From the NCBI RefSeq assembly GCF_031143425.1, contig NC_090438.1, positions 775,445,138 through 775,509,137 of the forward strand: a stretch of 64,000 bases of DNA, read 5' to 3'. Within the stretch, counting starts at the first letter, position 1. Each line of letters opens with the position of its first letter. Under the pieces are notes generated by a model. It was not told where the DNA came from. It searched no databases and worked only from the letters and a program-made list of their open reading frames with translations. A program made the translations under genes and the position numbers. Positions 42,846-55,480 of this stretch are shown here, in pieces. This DNA is from Pleurodeles waltl (taxonomy: Eukaryota; Chordata; Amphibia; Caudata; Salamandridae).

Positions 42846-43359
42846 CGGACCCAACAGAGAGTGACCCCAGGAGAAAGTTTTCTGTGCTTCAAAAACTTCT
42901 GGAGCTGAAGCTTTTATTTCCAAAGCTTTGGCATGCATGAATATTTGTTATGTCCAATGCTATCATTATGTACCCTGCTTAAGGCATAAACAAGACTCCT
43001 TAATGAAGTATTTAATGTCTTGTATTGGTAATATTATTGGATTTTTAAATTGCACCAACACCACCTGAGTTGTTTAGCACAAACAACAGAAAGAGGAATA
43101 ACAACTAAATGGAATAAGAGAGTAAGAATAAATGTAGTGCTTGTCTAAAGGTTAAATTGTTGTCTAACTACCTAATCACCAGCAGGAGAGTGTTCCAGAG
43201 TTTTTGGTGCAAGGTATTGAAAGTAACAGCTGTCTTGATGGGATATTTTCACTTGAGGCACATTGAGCAAAATGTGTTGTGACATTCTGAAGGAACATCT
43301 AAGAGTGAAGGGCAAAGAGTACTTTGACAAAAAAGAGCCCAGCTCATAGAAGAGTAAAT

Positions 43360-43600
43360 TTAGTCCTCTAACCCAGGTGTAAATCTTGTTGCCATTGATC
43401 AAGAGCATTGGATTCTTTCAGAAATCTGGTGAGTACATTTTTGCACAGGTTTGCTAAGCGCTGGTAGTCATGTTTTAGGCCAATAATTAACAAGATTGTC
43501 AGGTCTGAGCCTCTCTTTTTCAGAAGAGGAGAGACCTCACCAACTTTCCACCCATCAGGTACAAAGCCATTTGCTAGACTAGCTTTAGACAACCTTGTGA
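43360..43600 (-). mobile_element. LINE fragment (RT N-terminal part)
   Basis: The - strand frame reads FVPDGWKVGEVSPLLKK, then SDLTILLIIGL, then LTRFLKESNALDQWQ. This matches the fingers region of CR1/L2-type RTs (a VP..WK.A.V.PLLKK block, then the NYRPIS region, now degraded). Only about 75 codons are present. Confidence 0.72.
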
Positions 43601-43909
43601 TGTTACTATTTAGGCAAGGAAACAGTTTACGGAATTCACTGCTGGATACAAATTGAGGAGAGATCCCAATTTGGCTTTGTAAGGAGTTCCAGGGATTCGA
43701 GTAAAATAATTCTTATTAGCTTTCACTATATTTTAATCTGCGGAGTCTTCTTATGGTAAAATATAAAGAAAATAAAAAATGTATACAGAAAAATAAAAAA
43801 TGTATTTAACTCAAAAATAACTATTAAAATATATGCATAATAAATACAAATGTAAATTTATTTTATATGTTTATTTTATATGTAGAACAAAATAAAAAAT
43901 GCTACAGCA

Positions 43910-45207
43910 CCATAAGAAATCGGGTTACTGGTTGAGGGGGATTAAACCCTACTCAAGCAGCAACACAATCCTTGTCAGGGTGAAATCACAAACAAACCCT
44001 AAATTAACCTTGCTCAACCTTCTGGTAGCTTGGCACAGAGTAGTCAGGCTTAACTTAGAGGCAAGGTGTAAACTGTTCATGTAGCACTTCAAACAGTAAC
44101 AAAGTGAATACAGAGTACAAGAAAAAATCCTTATCACTTTAGAAAGTTAGAGTAGACCGCAGGCCAGCTACAGGGTCCCAGTTAGGCCCAATGAACAAGA
44201 GTAACTTAAATCCTGGTTGCGAAGTACAAAGAGTGCCCCCTGTACTGGAATCAGATTGTCTGGGGGTCACAATAGATTAGTGTCAAATCTCATTGTGAGA
44301 GTGCTCAGCAAGTGCCTTTGTGATGTGCAAGTGTGCTATGAAAGCTCTTCCCCCTTGTTAACTTAGAGTGGCCCATTCTGCCTACACATAGCTTCCATTT
44401 GTCTCATTCTCTGGGAGCAATACACAAAAACCAACTGCCAGCTACACTGAGTCATGTGACTGAGGATACAGCAGTAGACACCAAATGATTGGGACAAGAA
44501 AATGTAATCTTTCGAACAGTGGCGTTTGCAGAATTGTGATTGAAAATGTGACTTTGCCATTAAAGAGGGCTTTTAAATATGATTTTGTAGACACCAAACT
44601 CAAACTGTTTCCCTTCTCTCATTTGGAAGTTACAGCCTATTAAATGTAAATGTAACACCAATGTTATCCTATGGGACAGGTAGGCCTTGCAGTTGTGATA
44701 GATTTAGGAGTTTTTCACTACCAAGACATGTTCAGCTTTTTTAATGCACTGCACCCTGCACTCTGGGCTGTCCTGGGCCTACCCTAGTGGTGACTTACAT
44801 GTATTAAAAAGGAAGGTTTGGTCCTGGCAATATGTTTATTTTCCCAGTTCGAAATGCAGTTTAAACCTGGATACACAGGCTGCAATGGCAGGCCTGAGAC
44901 ATGTTTAGAAGGACTACTAAAGTGAGTGGCACCATCAGTGCTGTAGGCCCACTATTAGCATTTGATTTACAAGCCCTTGGTACGTGTGATACTACTCTAC
45001 TGGGGATTTATAAGTAAATTAAATGTGCCAATTGGGTAGAAGCCAATACCACCATGTTTTATGGAGAGAGCACAAGCACTTCAGCACTGGTTAGCAGTGG
45101 TGAAGTGTGCAGATTCTAAGGCCAGCAAAAAATGAGATCAGCAAAAATAGGAGGGGTGAAGGCAAAACGTTTGTAGGAAGACCATCCTAAGGCTGACAGG
45201 TCCAACA
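43910..45207. repeat. 1.3-kb relative of the Gmr1-like element ends
   Basis: The left 230 bp resembles 25898-26130 and 21127-21350 (GAAATCGGGTTACTGGTTG, AGTCAGGCTTAACTTAG). The right 800 bp resembles 29401-30264 and ends CCAACA. The pol region is absent. It is either an internally deleted non-autonomous copy or a long solo LTR. The sequence does not settle which. Confidence 0.65.
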
Positions 45208-47860
45208 AACTTTATTAACTTAATTTTGAAATACATCTTTAATTAATCAAAATAAATTATGTTAACATTATTTTTCTGAAGATTAAAGTAAAAAATTAAA
45301 TCCCACCTAAAGAAAACATGTTTTTATTATGCATTAAAAATTATTAAATGTGATATATAGAATTAACTAAATTTAATTTAGTTTCATTTTAATAAAATTA
45401 TTGTTCAATTAATATTTAAATTCACAATGGGATATTATTATTTTTTATTAAATAATAAATATGTACAATTTTCATATCTTTTATATGTATTCGTATTTTA
45501 ACTATTTCAAATAATGTAATTTAAATTAATATTATTTCTTATGGGGTTTTATTTTAACTTCTTACTTCCATTATTTTTATAGAAGGATGTGGCAGTACTA
45601 GTGGTTAGCCATGTGTGGTGCTGGACTTACTACTGTTTTGTTTTAGTAGTAACTTACACTTGGATTTGTGAATAGCCAAAAATAGTAAACTTACTCGAAA
45701 GTGTAAATTACTCAAAAGGTAGTTACTTCTCATGGTTTCATTCCCTCAGTATATTTAAAAGAAGAACTGAGTTGCTGAGGATATACCCATTATTTGAACA
45801 CCCAGACATCGCTATATGGGCACTATTGTTATTGTTAACTTTTGAGACCAGCAAAAATGTGCATGAAAACCAATACACTGCAATATTATGCCGTTCGTTT
45901 GCCAAGATCCCACTGTGTACCTGCCCAGGTGTTACACTAAAGACACATCTTCTCATGAACAGCTACCCCGAGCAGGGTAGAGAAGCAAATAAAATAGTAG
46001 CACCAGGGTAGGCTCCGATGCCATGCGAGCAGTGGTTAAGGTGGGGTTGCCCCCAGATAAAGACTAGTTCCATCACACGAAAGGACCCCAAATTAGAAGC
46101 CTCGTGTGGCAAGCATTCAGCTTCAGCACACTGTGTTAGCAGGATTTAATTTCTCTCTGAATGAACAAGGTTTTAAACAGTCTCTGTTTTCTGTTGGTTT
46201 ATGTACTCCACCCCCCCCCCTCCAACCACAAAGATATTTCAGTCTGTTTTGAGATTTTTACATTCTCAAAGTAAATACATTGTAACCTTGCAAAAAAAGC
46301 TAGTGTTTTGGTATTTTTTGGGACAGACATTAAATGTGCCCATCACTAAAATAGGGGGATCAGCAAACCAGCGCTGAACCGCATGACAGAGCTGTGAAGG
46401 CAAATGTTTTGTACCAGAGAAAGTGCAGATTCAAATTTTAAAGCTGTACAATCACGCTTCCCAGAATCACATACATGGTGCCGGAAGGAGCTGTTTCTTT
46501 AGCCTCCTCCACCCTCCTTCTACCTTAAAATTAGGCACCTTGTATCTCTCTCTAATTGTGCGTGAGGGCTGTGCAGGGGACAGAGGACTGCCACAGGAGG
46601 GTGGGACATCACTGTGCCTACTTAGGCCTGGTCTCCTGCAGTCTTTTTCTCCTGGCTGTGTGTTTACAGGAGACGGGGCTGCAGGCCCAAGATGTCTGTT
46701 TTAGATTCATATGTAGGTATTCTGTTTCCAGGGTTTAATGCTTGATGATGTGCAAAGTGTATGAGGGGCCTCCCATTTAGGGGGTCTAGGATTCTAATAA
46801 GGGAATATTTTGAACATTGTGACATTTCCTTGTCTTGCGCCCCCTGTAGTTTGGAAGTCCCATTGGAGTGTGTCCCTATAGGCATTTCCACATGCTAGCT
46901 TGTACATATTTTTTAGTTTGGGATTAGAATTTTTAATTTATGTGCAATAAAGTACTGACCGAGCAGCGATTGATTAAGTGTTGTTTATCGCATTTCCTGC
47001 TACATTCTGAATCTCTAGTCCACAGTACCTCCAAGTAACCCTTGAACTGCTGTGGCTTGCCACCATGACATTGCGGTTCTGTAGTATGTGGACCAAAGCC
47101 AAAAATCAGTTTGTTACAGTTCGGACCTGATAACTTGTGACTGCCATAGAATCCTCCAACTATAATTTCACACACATTTGACAAAACAATGCCCCGATTT
47201 GGGATCCGTCCAGGACAATTTTGTATATGGGCTCAAATGGCTGCGATGCATGCAAGAATGGTTCCCTCGTAAACCACGTAGAGGGCATGTGCTTGTGCTT
47301 ATACCAGGTTTCGTGACACACAATAACCGTTTTTGGATAGGGTCTATCTTGTCTTTTTTTTACTTTTTTAGTGAATAAGAACAACCCTGGATGAACAGAT
47401 GGCTGTCCAAACTGCCCTGCTAGAGGCGCAGATATTTTACATATGAAATTGTGCTCTGTGGTGAAGCAGTGCCGGATTAAACCCTGCGGAGGCCCCTAGG
47501 CAGTTCAAATTTCGGGCCCCACCCTCGCAAATTATCTCCGAATAAGTTTTTAATTTTACCAACTAACAATTTTAATAAACCAATTTTATTTCCCCAAACT
47601 AAACATTATACGTGCATAGTTTGCACCGATTTTTTACAAACTGACAGCTGACAGATTAGCTTTAAAGAGACAAACTATTATGTGAATCTGATATATAGTG
47701 TTTATGTTCTTTAAGGTGTTAATGGGTCAACGGGTACATTCCATTAATACTCAATTTTCTCTATAGAGTCTTTATTATAAAGGTTTCGTTTCTTTGAGTT
47801 GATTCGGTTTTTTTCTATGTGGTGGAAACAAGAAAGCTTTATTTGTAATTTTCTTTCAAG
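45208..47860 (+). other. CD83 intron 2: no gene recognised
   Basis: From 45210 to 45560 the sequence is very AT-rich. The rest has only chance frames. The segment at 47465-47525 (GTGCCGGATTAAACCC, GGCCCCTAGGCAG) looks like the end of a dispersed repeat I cannot classify. Confidence 0.4.
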
Positions 47861-48079
47861 ATCAAATCAATATTATTCTGATCCATTGTTGCTTGCCCCT
47901 AAAAGGAAGGGGGTCCATAGGCCGGTGCCTACTTTGCCTATTTGGTAATCTGGCACTGTGGCGATGGAGTGCTGGAATAGATTCTTGGCTCGACTGTGGT
48001 AAGCAGCAGGGTGGAACACTAACACTGAAACACTGTATGTTAGGGCTGCACCTGAGATCCAAGAAGGGTATTACCAGAT

Positions 48080-48510
48080 ATAGTACATTGCTTCTTGGGA
48101 GGAGATGAACACTTCCTACAAAATAGGGTCCATCTTTTGACTGCTGGATGCAAGATATGATTCATTGGTTTTGGACAGAGGAACTCCGTATGGTAAATAA
48201 GAGGACGGATGAGAAGGTCACTGAAGACCTGAGAAATTGGAGGGAAATTACTGAAAAATTAATAAATTATTGCATCGGCTTCACCCTGTGGTACACCTCT
48301 TTACAGGCATAAAATAATATGATGTTACACTTGTATTGTACAGCAAACCCGACCCCACACACCAAAACTATTCTAATGTGTCATTCTTTCTAGTAACGTC
48401 AAGTACTGACTGCTGACATGTAACCTCAATCAATTTGTCTACCGACGTATTTTGTTGGTATTGTTTGTGTTGATATAAAACCACCTGTTTAAAAAAAATA
48501 AAAACATCTT
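48080..48510 (+). mobile_element. Possible LINE 3' end with poly-A
   Basis: A frame reading MIHWFWTEELRMVNKRTDEK and EDLRNWREITEKLINYC ends in a 3'-UTR-like stretch and an A-rich tail with AATAAA near 48500. Position and composition suit an L1-like LINE end, but no diagnostic RT motif is present. Confidence 0.35.
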
Positions 48511-48623
48511 GCATTTAATCCGAATATATTTTTACCGGATCTGAGTGTACAACAATAAAATGAACAGTTGCTTTCTTGGTACTTTGATTAAGTGACCATC
48601 AGTTGTATATTGTTATTTTGTAG

Positions 48624-48849
48624 GTCAGTAAAAACATGGAAAATATGAACGTGATTATAAGGAAAAATCTACAGACTGGTGCGATCTTTACTGAAGAGGA
48701 CCAACAGCTCATGCACGTTTTAAACGACACGCACTGGTCTTTGAGGCTCAAGAACACCACCTCTAAGGACAGTGGGATCTATTGCTGCTACCTGAGGGCA
48801 CCGCTAGGGGAAATAAACCAAAAAACAACAATCGAATTAAAAGTTACTG
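48624..48849 (+). CDS. CD83: CD83 antigen, exon 3 (second half of IgV domain)
   Basis: The exon starts after TTTTGTAG at 48623 in phase 0 and ends with GTTACTG before a GTAATG donor at 48850 in phase 1. It encodes strands C' to G: SLRLKNTTSKDSGIYCCY, with the conserved Asp-x-Gly-x-Tyr-x-Cys signature and an N-glycosylation site at NTT, then IELKVTG. Mammalian CD83 has the same SLK-x-x-NTTS block and the same VTG end before its stalk exon. A second N-glycosylation site (NDT) lies upstream of SLRL. The exon lies 14.5 kb from exon 2, and no other candidate for this half domain is visible between them. Confidence 0.88.
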
Positions 48850-50471
48850 GTAATGGTCATTTTAATGCTAAACTGTACATCTTTTGAAGAATTGTTTGGC
48901 TCTACAAACTGCATGAGCACTCAGGTTCTTGCTATTCATGACAGCTAAAAGTTATGTTGAAATAAGAATGATTGGAGGCTTTTTATTTGGCCAAGCCGAA
49001 GCATAAGTCTGCTTAGAGTAGAGGGAAGCACTAGGTTTACATCACTGAAGCATCAGCTGGTGTAATTTTCTGATGTGGTAGCCTGCTTGCCAAGGGACTG
49101 CCTGTCACAGTGATGGTTGCTCTCACCCTATTGTGGGCGGGGTAATCATCACTAATTTTCTCGCCTGTGTCAGCTTTGTTTCACATGGTGGACACTGGGA
49201 GGGAAAATTGCCCCCATCATTCAGGTAGAAAAATTACTGCGCATCAGGCCGCTTGGCCTTGCCTCCGCTATGGAATCCACAACACTGGCGGATCGCAGAC
49301 TGCCCGCCAGTCTAAATTAGGTGCTTGGTTCTAGAAATGTCTTTGTTGAGAGCTGCTTGAATTCTACTGAAAGTGACCCTCCTCTTGTGGAATATGCACT
49401 TTGTTGGAAAAAGAAATAGCACTCTGAAAGTAATGCTCCAAAATGTTCAATGACTTTGTAAAAAAAAAATGCCCTCCTGTTTGTAATTATGTTCAATGAT
49501 ACCAGTGTAATAAGTATAGCAACTCATTCAATACACAAGAATGCAGGATTGTTAACCTTATAAAATTAAAAAAACGTATTTTGATACTTGTGAAGCATGT
49601 TGCATTGAGCTGTCATCCAAGTTTTAAAAATGCTACTTGGGATTTCTTTTTTAAAAAGCTAGGTTAATTACAAAAATCATTCCAAATTGCAATTTTCTTT
49701 ACCAATTTTTCTTTACTTATTACATCAGCATTGTGTGAATTGTAGCTGCGTCACATATTAACTCAACGTGACTATGGGGCTGAAAGAAAAGGAACCATGG
49801 AGAAGTGATGCCAAACTTAGTAATCAGTTGTCTTCAACTCTATTTCTGCACTTTGTATAGTACTGCAGTGTACAAAGTAATGCAAATGGTAGCGATAGAG
49901 GAATGGGGGTAGATATGTAAACCAGTGCAACAGCGGCATGAAGACAATATCAAATTACTTTAAAGCGTCTCAAGTGTAAATGCTGCATCTGCCCAAGATA
50001 ATGACTATTGTAGATACTGACCTGAAAAAAGTTATAATGGTACTGCAAGAGCGAAAATTAAGCTCCGTGATGGGCAAGTGAAAGAGAAGACAATGCTGTA
50101 GATATACATAGAACGGCATCAACTGACAAGTTTGACCTGAAATAAAGTTTAATATAAGGGTCGTCTGGCAGTTTTTAAATCACTCACATCCCAACAATCA
50201 TGCAACAATAAGTAGGAGGGCAAAACAAAAAAAATATCTTCCATGATTAGAGATGACTTTACATTGTTGAAGGTTTACTTTTCTTTTATTTTACCACGGA
50301 ATCACATAAAAGCTAGGGGCCATGCCTCTCAATCCTAGTGGTCCGGTGCAGTGCACTAGTTAATTCCGAATTCAGTCCTGCAAAAGGACATGACCTGTAG
50401 ATATTGGTGCCTATGCTTACTTCACTAAATTTGACATAACTCTAGCTCCCTGGGGTCGATAAACTCTAACA
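48850..50471 (+). other. CD83 intron 3, first part
   Basis: No gene recognised. A short GC-rich island at about 49235-49320 (CAGGCCGCTTGGCCTTG, ACTGGCGGATCG, CCCGCCAGTC) looks like a Harbinger-derived fragment. Confidence 0.45.
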
Positions 50472-50692
50472 CAGTGGTTTCCAACTTGTGGTCCGGGGAC
50501 CCCTGGGGGTCCGCAAAGCCTCCTCAGGGGGGCCGTGACTGCTTAGGAAATTAAATAATATGAATAGATTAGATCCTCAGCTTTCAGTAATGACTCAGTG
50601 GGGAGGTCCCTAGATTCCAATAATGATTTAGTGGGGGTCCCCGGTAATGATAACATGGGGGACCACAGAAGTCAAAAGGATGGGAACCACTG
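50472..50692. mobile_element. Non-autonomous hAT element with 8-bp target duplication
   Basis: The terminal inverted repeats are CAGTGGTTTCC and GGGAACCACTG. The perfect 8-bp duplication CTCTAACA lies at 50464-50471 and 50693-50700. Length, TIR type and duplication size are those of hAT miniature elements. The interior is rich in GGGGGTCC-like motifs. Confidence 0.92.
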
Positions 50693-50700
50693 CTCTAACA

Positions 50701-51120
50701 AACCTGTAATTGCAGCCCCTGTACAAGAATGTGACCCAGCTGTCAGTCTGCTACAGGACCGCTGGTTCATAGTGACTGTCTCCCCCTCACCCCTATTCAG
50801 GGCAGGACTACTGTCACTCACTTTTTATAACTGTTTCCATCATGCAAAAATAGGCAGGGAAAATGTTAAATGGCTACCACGTACAGGGAAAAGCTCCCTA
50901 AATACAAGAGCTCTTTACTTTTTGGTCAGAGAAAACAAACTCCAGCTTTGGGAGTTCGTTTTTTGTGAACAAAATATGTTGTTGAACATCACTGTAAACA
51001 TGGCCCCACTCAGCAAACCTTTAATGTTGTGAAGAAAGCTACAGTGGCAATGGCTTTCTTTACAGGATAGCTATCCTTGCCAGGCATGTAGGGTGTCTAA
51101 ATATGGTGTCCAATCTTGCT
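50701..51120. other. No gene recognised
   Basis: An open frame that crosses the hAT element and continues to 51032 has no domain and is taken as chance. Confidence 0.4.
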
Positions 51121-51360
51121 TCAGGATGGCCACAGTGCCAGGATCTGAATATGGGCCTCCACTGTGATTTGCTGGAACATTATTGCAGATCTGGGGCAGA
51201 GATATACAGCCCAGCTTCTGCCCACCCCCTCAGGCATGATGTGGGAAGCAGACATTGTCACCCCAAATAGCTCACAGCTTCCCCACTTTCCAAACTCCCC
51301 TTCCGCTTTGCATTCCAGATTTCTCAACCCCACCTGCCGCTCTACCAATATTCCTGACAG
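51121..51360. repeat. Dispersed repeat, copy A of an inverted pair
   Basis: The reverse complement of the segment near 51260-51330 (GAATGCAAAGCGGAAGGGGA, then GTTTGGAAAGTGGGGA) resembles 61445-61490 (GAATGCAGAGGCTGAAGGGG, then GTTTGGAGAGTC). The family is unknown. Confidence 0.4.
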
Positions 51361-52290
51361 GCCATATTTGGTCCCTTTTAATCCCTTTTAGAGTTTAGGA
51401 ATTAGACATCAAGTTCCAAGTCTCTCAGCCAAAAAATCCCAGCGATAAAACCAATTTGACATTTGAAAAAAATCAGTTCCCACAGTCATGAAATAACAAA
51501 AGCAGCGCTCCCATTTGTCACATATAATTCTAGAGATGTATTTTGTTTCCTTGGTGGTTGTGTCATTGCTACTAGGAATTATGAATTGTGTCTGTTTTAC
51601 ATACTTCAAGAGTTTGATTTATTGATCAACAGTTTGCTACAGAAACAGGGTTGGGGGATGATTATGGCCCTGATTTATGTTTAGCATTCACCAGTGATTA
51701 TTGTATTTTTCTAGTATAACTGTAGCCGGGATAGAGGAAAAGGGTTCATTAACATAGTGAGATAGGATATTAGGATAACTTGGTGTCTTTTTATACATTT
51801 TTGTTGACAAATATGCTGTCAGCTATTTTCACCATCATGTATGTTTACAACTGCTCGTTGCCTGATTTATCACACTCCAGATCGTGCAAACTAGTCTGAA
51901 ATTCATTGTGCTGAATACATTTATCCTTTTATTATGTAGTCATATACATTTCCTTTATAAGGCGATTCCAAATCATGGACAGAGTCATCTTTAAAACTAG
52001 AAGTTTCCAGTGTGCTAGAATGCCTACATCATTAGGTCCACATCAGCATATATCAGGCCCTGCGCATTCATTGGTGCACTCAACCGATTTGGGTTTCGCT
52101 TCCTTTGATTCATTCACATTCTGTCTTTTGCTTAACATTGACATCACAACATTACCCTGAAATGTTCTCTCCTAACGTCTAAAGTTAGTAGGTCATAGGC
52201 CAGGGTTAAACAATTTGACCTTTTACGGCTTTAGAAAAGGACATTTTATCTTTAACATGATATATCTCCACTAATATTGGTACTTTCAAA
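51361..52290 (+). other. CD83 intron 3: no gene recognised
   Basis: AT-rich sequence with chance frames only. Confidence 0.4.
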
Positions 52291-53260
52291 AACTGGATTG
52301 AAGATGCTTTTGATTATGATGCCTCTGTTAAGAAAGCCAATATTGCTTATGCTAGGCTTTCTGTTGATAGATTTAACAATGACCTGACACAATTAAAGAA
52401 ATCTTGTAAATGTAGAAAGCAAATTTTAGCTATAGAATTTTTAATACATATAATGCCTCTGGAACGTTTTCAATATTGCTCAGGATCTTTCATCCATACA
52501 CTATGGTGGCACTAGTATTCCTGACAGTTTTGCTTCTAATGAGCTGTTTCTGCCTTAACAAGCCCTTACGACCCTCCTCAGATTACTACAAATTTGTCCT
52601 TTTAGTGATGCAACTGATAAAGTTTAGATCTCCTGACCCCTGCACAGTGAAGTTAATAAACCTGGCTGCTGATAACGACATGCCTTCTTTAATGGATCTT
52701 TGCAACATCCCACTGAATAAAGCAGTAGTGCCAGGCTAGTAGAAACGGACCTTCATGGTGCTCCTTTTAAAGTGGACTAATGCAGATCCTAATACATTTA
52801 GACATTATTAGCCTTTCTCACAGCACCCTAATGCATCAAAACTGCTGGAGGAAAGACCTGTTTTGGGGTTTTCACATTTTCCAAGGATACAAAAGTCTTG
52901 GCAATTGCTCATGATTTGCTTCGACTTCCGCATAGGATCGATTGAGCTTTAGTCTCGGTCCTAGACAATTTATGGATGATGTTGATCAAAGGTGACATTG
53001 CGATGTTTGTCCATCTTGACTTGTCCGCAGCATTTGACACTCTCTTTCACTCCATAATTTGGAAAGATTATTCTTGTTGTAGTGAAAGACTGTACTTCAG
53101 GTTGTGTTCATTCTTTTCTGCAAGGCCATAAACATTCAGTCTCATTGTCTTCCTTTCTCTCCTGCCATCACACAATTATCTTTGGTATCCCTCAGGGATC
53201 ACTGTTAGCTCTACCCTTTTGAATGCATTTGTTTTCCCTCTGGCAGTTTAACCCCTTAAG
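52290..53260 (+). mobile_element. LINE fragment (CR1/L2-like), decayed
   Basis: The RT core is visible as FVHLDLSAAFDTLFHSIIW near 53010-53070, with the catalytic Asp in LDLSAAFD. About 700 bases upstream, pieces such as WIEDAFDYDASVKKANIAYA belong to the region between endonuclease and RT. The segment VIPQGSLL-like (GTATCCCTCAGGGATCACTG, 53185) follows. Reading frames change many times. Confidence 0.7.
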
Positions 53261-54260
53261 TGATGAGGCATCATTGTGCTGAGCCCCTTGTGTGATGTTC
53301 ACGCTTAGGCCTTCATAACTTTTCCCCCACAAAAGCTATCCTGGCTAAATCGGTTTCTGTTTGTTCCTGCCTGATGGAGATTCTAAACATATCCAGGGGT
53401 TGTGGATTGGCCCAAAAGGTACCAGAAAAAAGTAATAATGTTGGAAACATTTTCTGGGGAAAATGGGAAAAACTGCTATGCAAAAAAGGATATGTTTTCT
53501 ACTAGAAATGACTAACAAAACGTTTGGTGTGCTAACATCACCCTCTTCACAGCTTCCAGGAACAAGCAAAGTTGTTAAAAAAAACTTTTTTTCTTTTTTT
53601 AATCACAGGTTTTCCAGGTATCTAAGTGGTAGTTGTTTTTTCCTATGTTTGTGGTTTCTACCAGTTCACAGTTTGTGGTTGCAACAGGTATGGAACCTAG
53701 AAAGCTATACATTTCTTAAAGGTAGACAACAGTCAGAATTCATCAAGGAATCACTTGTGTAGATCACTCATGGTTTTACCAAAGAATCTAATGGTGGAAA
53801 TTAAAAAAACGAATCAAAATAAGTAGGAAAAAATACAATTAATTGACACTTTCATTTGTATTTCATTCCCTCAATGGCCGATGTACAAAAGTAATATACT
53901 GTTATCTCTGTTACTCTTCTGATCAGTGGGACATATATTGTTTCTTGCTTATCCAAAAACATGCGATACCCAGAGCCAACAACTGCGCTGCAGCTTATAA
54001 TGATTTTTTATTGTGTTACAACAATGAATCAATTCAAATGGTAAAAATCCAATTAATGAAAAATGGATATTTAAGAAACCTATGCATTTATGTGGTTATT
54101 TGTACAACTGTGAATTTGTGGTTACCCATAATATCATGTGATTTAGATAGCATTTCGCAAAATGTATTCCTTGTTTCATGCAATAGCTCAGCAAACTTTA
54201 TTGTCCTTCAAAAAAACTTCCAAAGTTGGAGTTGGTTTTTGTAAAACAAAAAAAACTAAT
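53261..54260 (+). other. CD83 intron 3: no gene recognised
   Basis: Two open frames (53463-53762 and 53843-54244) lack domains and have AT-rich intron-like composition. Confidence 0.4.
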
Positions 54261-54588
54261 GGCCCTGACATCTTTGGAGTTTTCTCCCTGTGTGTGGGTG
54301 TTATTTTTATTTTTTTCTGTTCAGGACTACCAGGGTTTACCTGCCGATTCCAAACTGAAAAAAGTCCATCAGTCTATCTGTTCTTAATAGGGCAGATGGT
54401 CTGATGCACCTACACCCAGAACCTCAACTCTTTTGGGCTATCGATGTAGACTTTCCACCATTGTGGACACCACCATCGGACACGTGACATTCTGCCTGAT
54501 TCTAACTATAGTGAGTGATCTGTCAATTTGGTGAACTGTAACACAAATGTGGCAGAGTACCCGATCCACCAAACTGTAAATCAGGCCC
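54261..54588. mobile_element. Probable miniature inverted-repeat element
   Basis: It begins GGCCCTGACATCTTTGG and ends CCACCAAACTGTAAATCAGGCC, an imperfect inverted repeat. The terminal GGCCCTGA resembles the GGGCCTAAT end of the element at 58757. No target duplication is evident. Confidence 0.45.
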
Positions 54589-55480
54589 TCTATTCTTAAA
54601 TATTGTGGGGAAAGGCTGCAAACCTAGTGTAATTACCTGTGTTATTAGTGTAGATCTAGTGTGGTAAGATAATTACTCAGAGTAGTTTGCCCTGAAAAAA
54701 AGGAGGTGAATGTATCTTATTTTGAAAGAAACTCTAAAGACCATGCAACTGTAAGGTATTTTGTCTTAATGCCCTAGTTGATTTTAAACCTATGACAGGG
54801 GTGGTTTCTGTCCCAGTTGTTACAAAAAGCTTATAACCTCTCCTGTTGCATATAGATTTGATGAAGGTTTTACTTCTAGCCCTGAAGGAATGAATGTACC
54901 AATGATGGAGGAGCAATGGTTCTTAATAATGCAAAACAGCTTCACATGTGCTTTTGATCTGAGTTTAAAGCACTCCTACCAGTCTTTACTGGTTTGCAGA
55001 TGCTGCATGCTAGTCCTAAAGCATTGCCAAAAAAATGTTAGAGAATGACTGAAGTTAGCCATGTCAAAAAGGAATTGTACACTTGTATGTTTAGTTAGTG
55101 TGAACTGTGAATTGGTGTTCAATTCTTGGTTTGTTGTTTTGCAGAAACTTAGATTAGAGAGGGATATCAGAGTAGAAAACATGCTTGATATGTGTGGAGA
55201 AACAGAGAATTTTAATAAAACTTTATTGATCTTGAAAAAAGATGACACTAAGACAAAGAAATCATAGGAAAATTTGATGCTGACGTCTGGATTTAGGACC
55301 TGCAAAAGCTACCTGTTTTCAAATATTCATGCATCAGAGGGGAAGCTGGATAAGTATTCTAGGAAAGTGCCCTTTTTGGCATGGTTATCTCCCACCTTTT
55401 GCCTGATATTGATGCTGACTTGACTGAGAGTGTGCTGGGATCCTGCTAACCAGGCCCCACCACCAGAGTTCTTTCCCTAA
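54589..55480 (+). other. CD83 intron 3: no gene recognised
   Basis: Chance frames only. Confidence 0.4.
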
